Origin: CAWIMX01 sp963792785
GTDB taxonomy: Bacteria > Acidobacteriota > Vicinamibacteria > Vicinamibacterales > CAVVIG01
Length of the DNA stretch: 64,000 nt
Reading direction: 5' to 3'
NCBI GenBank assembly: GCA_963792785.1
Contig: CAWBXO010000002.1
Span: 1-64,000 of the forward strand
In this document: positions 61,811 through 64,000 of the stretch, one piece after another
Position numbering within the stretch: the first letter of the stretch is position 1
How the letters are laid out: every line of letters begins with the position of its first letter
Made by a program: the position numbers and the translations under genes
The notes under the pieces: generated by a model
The model's input: the letters and a program-made list of their open reading frames with translations, nothing else
What the model was told of the DNA's origin: nothing
Database searches by the model: none

Positions 61811-61890
61811 GCGAAGAGCCGCCCGAGGATCAGGAGGCCGGCGATGATCGCCGCCTCGAACAGGAGGACGCGGACGTAGGTGGATTTCAT
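61807..61890 (-). CDS. 27-residue membrane peptide coupled to the Na+ symporter
   Basis: A short open frame begins at ATG 61890, encodes MKSTYVRVLLFEAAIIAG followed by LLILGRLFA, and stops at 61809-61807 in a GTGA overlap with the symporter start. It is one hydrophobic helix with basic residues at both ends, so it would span the inner membrane once. It is too short for routine gene callers. The exact coupling and helix-like composition support it as a real small subunit or leader of the transporter. Conservation is untested. Confidence 0.5.
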   Translation of the reverse strand: MKSTYVRVLLFEAAIIAGLLILGRLFA

Positions 61891-61899
61891 GGAACGCCA

Positions 61900-61906
61900 C
61901 ATAATA
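61900..61906. promoter_or_regulatory. Shared divergent -10 region CATAATA
   Basis: On the plus strand CATAAT ends eight bases before ATG 61914. On the minus strand TATTAT lies ten bases before ATG 61890. The two divergent genes thus start back to back from one AT-rich heptamer within a 23-base gap. Confidence 0.4.
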
Positions 61907-61913
61907 CCGGGCA

Positions 61914-63524
61914 ATGCCGGCCTGGCGCATCGAGGCGCGTGAAGCGCGGGGAGAAAATCGCCATCTTCCCGTCGCCCGCGATCCCGACGTGGTCGAGGCC
62001 GTGCTCGAGGACGCCGCGCACGTCCCGGGCGGGCACGCGGCGGGCGTCGCCTCGCCGGCCACGGAAGCGGAGGTGGCCGCGCTCGTGCGGTCCGCGCCGG
62101 CCGTCCTGGCGATCGGCGCGCAGTCGTCGTTGACCGGCGGCGCGACGCCCATGGGCGACGTCGTCCTCTCGACGGCGAAGCTCAACCGCATTCTCGAGAT
62201 CGGCGGCGATTTCGTCCGCGTGCAGCCGGGTGTGCCGCTGGTCGAGCTCGATCGCGCGCTCGCGCGCGCCGGGCGCTTCTATCCGCCGGCCCCGACGTTC
62301 ACGGGCGCGTTCGTCGGCGGCACGGTGGCCACGAACGCCGCCGGCGCGGCGACCTTCAAGTACGGCAGCACGCGCCACTGGGTGCGCGCGCTGACCGTGG
62401 TGCTCGCCGACGGCTCGGCCGTCGACCTCGTTCGCGGCCGGGCGCGCGCGTCGAACGGCGCGTTCGAGATCGCCGGCCCGGGCGGCACGATCCGCGTGCC
62501 GGTCCCGACGTACCGGCTGCCGGACGTGCCGAAGGTCTCGGCGGGCTATTTCGCCGCGCCCGACATGGATCCGATCGATCTCTTCATCGGCTCGGAAGGC
62601 ACGCTTGGGATCGTCACCGAGATCGAGCTGCGGGTGCTCCCCGATCGGCCGGCGATCGCGCTCGCGTGGGTGCCGTTCGGTTCGGCGGCGGCGGCGCTCG
62701 CCTGCGTGCGGCGCCTTCGCGACGCCGCGAAGGAGACCTGGCACACGCGCGATCCCGACGGCGTCGACGTGGCGGCGATCGAGCACCTGGATCGGCGATC
62801 GCTGGCGCTGCTGCGCGAAGACGGCGTCGATCGCGAGCAGGGCGTGCCCCTGACCGGCGACGACGAGGTGGCGCTGCTCGTGACGATCGAGCTGCGCGGC
62901 ATGGACGCCGCCACGGCCTACGACCAGATCGGCCGCGCGCGCGAGGCCGGCGCCGCCGACGGCGCGCTGGTGCGCTTCTGCCGGCTCCTCGATGAATTCG
63001 GCGTGCTCGATCGCGTGGAGATCGCCGTGCCCGGCGATCGCGCCCGCGCCGACCAGCTGCTCGCCGTCCGCGAGGCGGTGCCGGCCGGCGTGAACCGCCG
63101 CGTCGGCCTCGCGCAGCGAGACGTGGACGCGCGGATCGAGAAGACGGCGGCCGACATGATCGTGCCGTTCGATCGGCTCGACGATCTGCTGCGGCTCTAC
63201 GAACGCGAGTTCAGCGCGCGCGGCCTCGACGTCGCCGTGTGGGGACACATCTCGGACGGCAACGTGCACCCCAACGTGATCCCGCGGTCGTACGCCGACG
63301 TCGAGTCGGGCAAGTCCGCGATCCTCGCGATCGGGCGCGCGGTGATCGCGATGGGCGGCTCGCCCCTGGCCGAGCACGGCGTCGGACGCAACCCGATCAA
63401 GCAACTCCTGCTCGGCGAGCTCTACGGGACGAAAGGCATGGCCGAAATGCGCGCCGTGAAGAGCGCGCTCGATCCGGAAGGAAAGCTGGCGCCTGGCTTA
63501 CTGTTCGGGACGGTTCGGCGTTAG
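61914..63524 (+). CDS. FAD-binding oxidoreductase, GlcD/D-lactate dehydrogenase type
   Basis: A 536-residue flavoprotein. The FAD-binding PCMH domain (PF01565) spans about residues 35-245: AIGAQSSLTGG near 67-77, VQPGVPLVELDRALA, and the GAFVGGTVATNAAGA block near 132. The C-terminal FAD-oxidase domain (PF02913) includes the VWGHISDGNVHPNVIP histidines near 442 and the AEHGVGR motif near 486. It oxidises a 2-hydroxy acid such as D-lactate or glycolate and passes electrons to the respiratory chain. It is divergent from the symporter, which might import the substrate. Confidence 0.88.
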   Translation: MPAWRIEAREARGENRHLPVARDPDVVEAVLEDAAHVPGGHAAGVASPATEAEVAALVRSAPAVLAIGAQSSLTGGATPMGDVVLSTAKLNRILEIGGDFVRVQPGVPLVELDRALARAGRFYPPAPTFTGAFVGGTVATNAAGAATFKYGSTRHWVRALTVVLADGSAVDLVRGRARASNGAFEIAGPGGTIRVPVPTYRLPDVPKVSAGYFAAPDMDPIDLFIGSEGTLGIVTEIELRVLPDRPAIALAWVPFGSAAAALACVRRLRDAAKETWHTRDPDGVDVAAIEHLDRRSLALLREDGVDREQGVPLTGDDEVALLVTIELRGMDAATAYDQIGRAREAGAADGALVRFCRLLDEFGVLDRVEIAVPGDRARADQLLAVREAVPAGVNRRVGLAQRDVDARIEKTAADMIVPFDRLDDLLRLYEREFSARGLDVAVWGHISDGNVHPNVIPRSYADVESGKSAILAIGRAVIAMGGSPLAEHGVGRNPIKQLLLGELYGTKGMAEMRAVKSALDPEGKLAPGLLFGTVRR

Positions 63525-63562
63525 TTCCTCAGTTCCCCAGCTCCTCAGCTTCTCAGCTTCTG
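63523..63562 (+). repeat. Intergenic tandem repeat, CAGTTCCTCAGCTCC type
   Basis: TTCCTCAGTTCCCCAGCTCCTCAGCTTCTCAG words, the reverse complement of the GAGGAACTGGGGAG family at 3127 and 6084. The array begins at the stop codon of the flavoprotein gene. Confidence 0.75.
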
Positions 63563-63563
63563 C

Positions 63564-63569
63564 TATAAC
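63564..63569 (+). promoter_or_regulatory. -10-like TATAAC before the His-rich gene
   Basis: TATAAC ends eight bases before ATG 63578, following the repeat array; another leaderless-type start. Confidence 0.35.
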
Positions 63570-63577
63570 AGTTCTGG

Positions 63578-63931
63578 ATGCGCTTCACGGCTTCGCTCCT
63601 CGTCGTCCTGCTCGCGGCCATGCCGATCGCGGGCCAGTTGTGCGACGCGAGCTGCGACGCGGCCGTGGCGACGCACCATCATCATCACGGCATGGCGATG
63701 CCAGACGGGGCGGCCGCGCATCACGCTCCGCAGGCGCCCGATCGGTGCGGTCACGATCATGTGTCGAGCCGCATTGCGCTGGCGGCGGCGAACGCCGCGC
63801 CCGCGGCGCCGGCCGTCACCGCCCTGCTGGTCGTGCTGCCCACATTCGCGCCGACTCACGCCACGCCGGTACTCCACCTGCACCGCCCGCCCGACCTCCG
63901 CAGCCACGCACCGCTCGTTCTCCGGATCTGA
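63578..63931 (+). CDS. Small secreted His-rich protein
   Basis: A 117-residue protein, not assignable to a family. It has a signal peptide (1-19), then LCDASCDAAVATHHHHHGMAM, and more His residues (AAHHAP, CGHDH, LHLH). Three cysteines and about fourteen histidines in the mature part suggest copper, nickel or zinc binding or sensing, as in small proteins near metal efflux operons. The downstream neighbours are outside the window. Confidence 0.62.
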   Translation: MRFTASLLVVLLAAMPIAGQLCDASCDAAVATHHHHHGMAMPDGAAAHHAPQAPDRCGHDHVSSRIALAAANAAPAAPAVTALLVVLPTFAPTHATPVLHLHRPPDLRSHAPLVLRI

Positions 63932-63946
63932 TCCGGCGGACGCATA

Positions 63947-63994
63947 AGTTCCAGTTCCTCAGTTCCCCAGCTCCCCAGCTCCTCAGCTTCCTGG
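63947..63994 (+). repeat. Intergenic tandem repeat, CAGTTCCTCAGTTCCCC type
   Basis: A second nearby copy of the TTCCTCAGTTCCCCAGCTCCCCAGCTCC family, so the His-rich gene is bracketed by direct copies (63523-63562 and 63947-63994). The window ends just beyond. Confidence 0.72.
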
Positions 63995-64000
63995 AGGCTG

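Noticed and set aside
60167..62191. 674-codon frame with a long N-terminal extension of the symporter
   Set aside because: The extension is the shadow of the divergent flavoprotein gene. The symporter proper begins at GTG 61810, coupled to the 27-codon frame.

Overview
The window is about 64 kb of very GC-rich, gene-dense bacterial DNA. It most resembles Acidobacteriota, probably the Vicinamibacteria branch. This is inferred from gene families rather than a marker gene: MacB/FtsX-type permeases of the 'acidobacterial duplicated orphan permease' (ADOP) kind (one paired with PadR), a Ser/Thr kinase fused to a TolB-like propeller, DUF6152 and DUF3500 secreted proteins, YtrA-type GntR/ABC operons, Uma2 and DinB proteins. 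No rRNA, tRNA, CRISPR array or phage was found, and no transposase was recognised.

Layout. 0.1-3.1 kb: collagen-like surface protein, small membrane protein, cyanophycinase-like peptidase. 3.2-8.2 kb: K+ channel, GntR-ABC operon under a perfect palindrome, secreted protein, MFS exporter. 8.2-13.1 kb (minus): one very large multidomain secreted protein (sialidase-like propeller, Ig-like, HYDIN-like and terpene-cyclase-like repeats) broken by many indels. 13.2-21.1 kb: tightly overlapping plus-strand genes for DinB proteins, acyltransferase, acetyltransferase, macro domain, methyltransferases, MOSC, YdeI and a ketopantoate-reductase-like enzyme. 21.1-25.5 kb: SUMF1 protein, MFS, VOC protein, a four-helix-bundle cassette, acetyltransferase. 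25.6-31.6 kb: ADOP permease, exported oligoendopeptidase F, MFS. 31.8-34.5 kb: secreted DUF proteins, two related membrane proteins, thioesterase. 34.5-39.0 kb (minus): two GT39-like membrane glycosyltransferase paralogues and an exported hydrolase. 39.1-44.7 kb: a cluster of exported hydrolytic enzymes (carboxylesterase, MmgE/PrpD, amidohydrolase, DUF3500). 44.7-51.6 kb: VapBC, a wrecked ADOP pseudogene, an intact PadR-ADOP operon, a second toxin-antitoxin-like pair, Uma2. 51.6-63.9 kb: cytochrome/cupredoxin lipoprotein, metallophosphoesterase and purE; an M16 peptidase pair; Ser/Thr kinase; Na+ symporter with a 27-residue coupled membrane peptide; GlcD-like flavoprotein; His-rich secreted protein.

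Two patterns run through the window. First, many gene junctions carry short degenerate tandem repeats with units of roughly 7-9 bp. Several are arranged as large inverted hairpins. One pair flanks a four-helix-bundle gene exactly between a neighbour's stop and the next start. Others have become coding: a DinB-MOSC linker, a signal-peptide n-region, and a stop or start codon. Second, at least ten genes have a TANNNT -10-like hexamer ending 6-8 bases before the start codon, which suggests frequent leaderless transcription.

Several genes need single-base or two-base indels to read through (near 543, 2975, 8380-8735, 10977, 11477, 12850, 13631, 45560-46950 and 58577). Most keep good coding quality on both sides, so residual assembly errors are a serious alternative to real decay, except for the truncated ADOP pseudogene.
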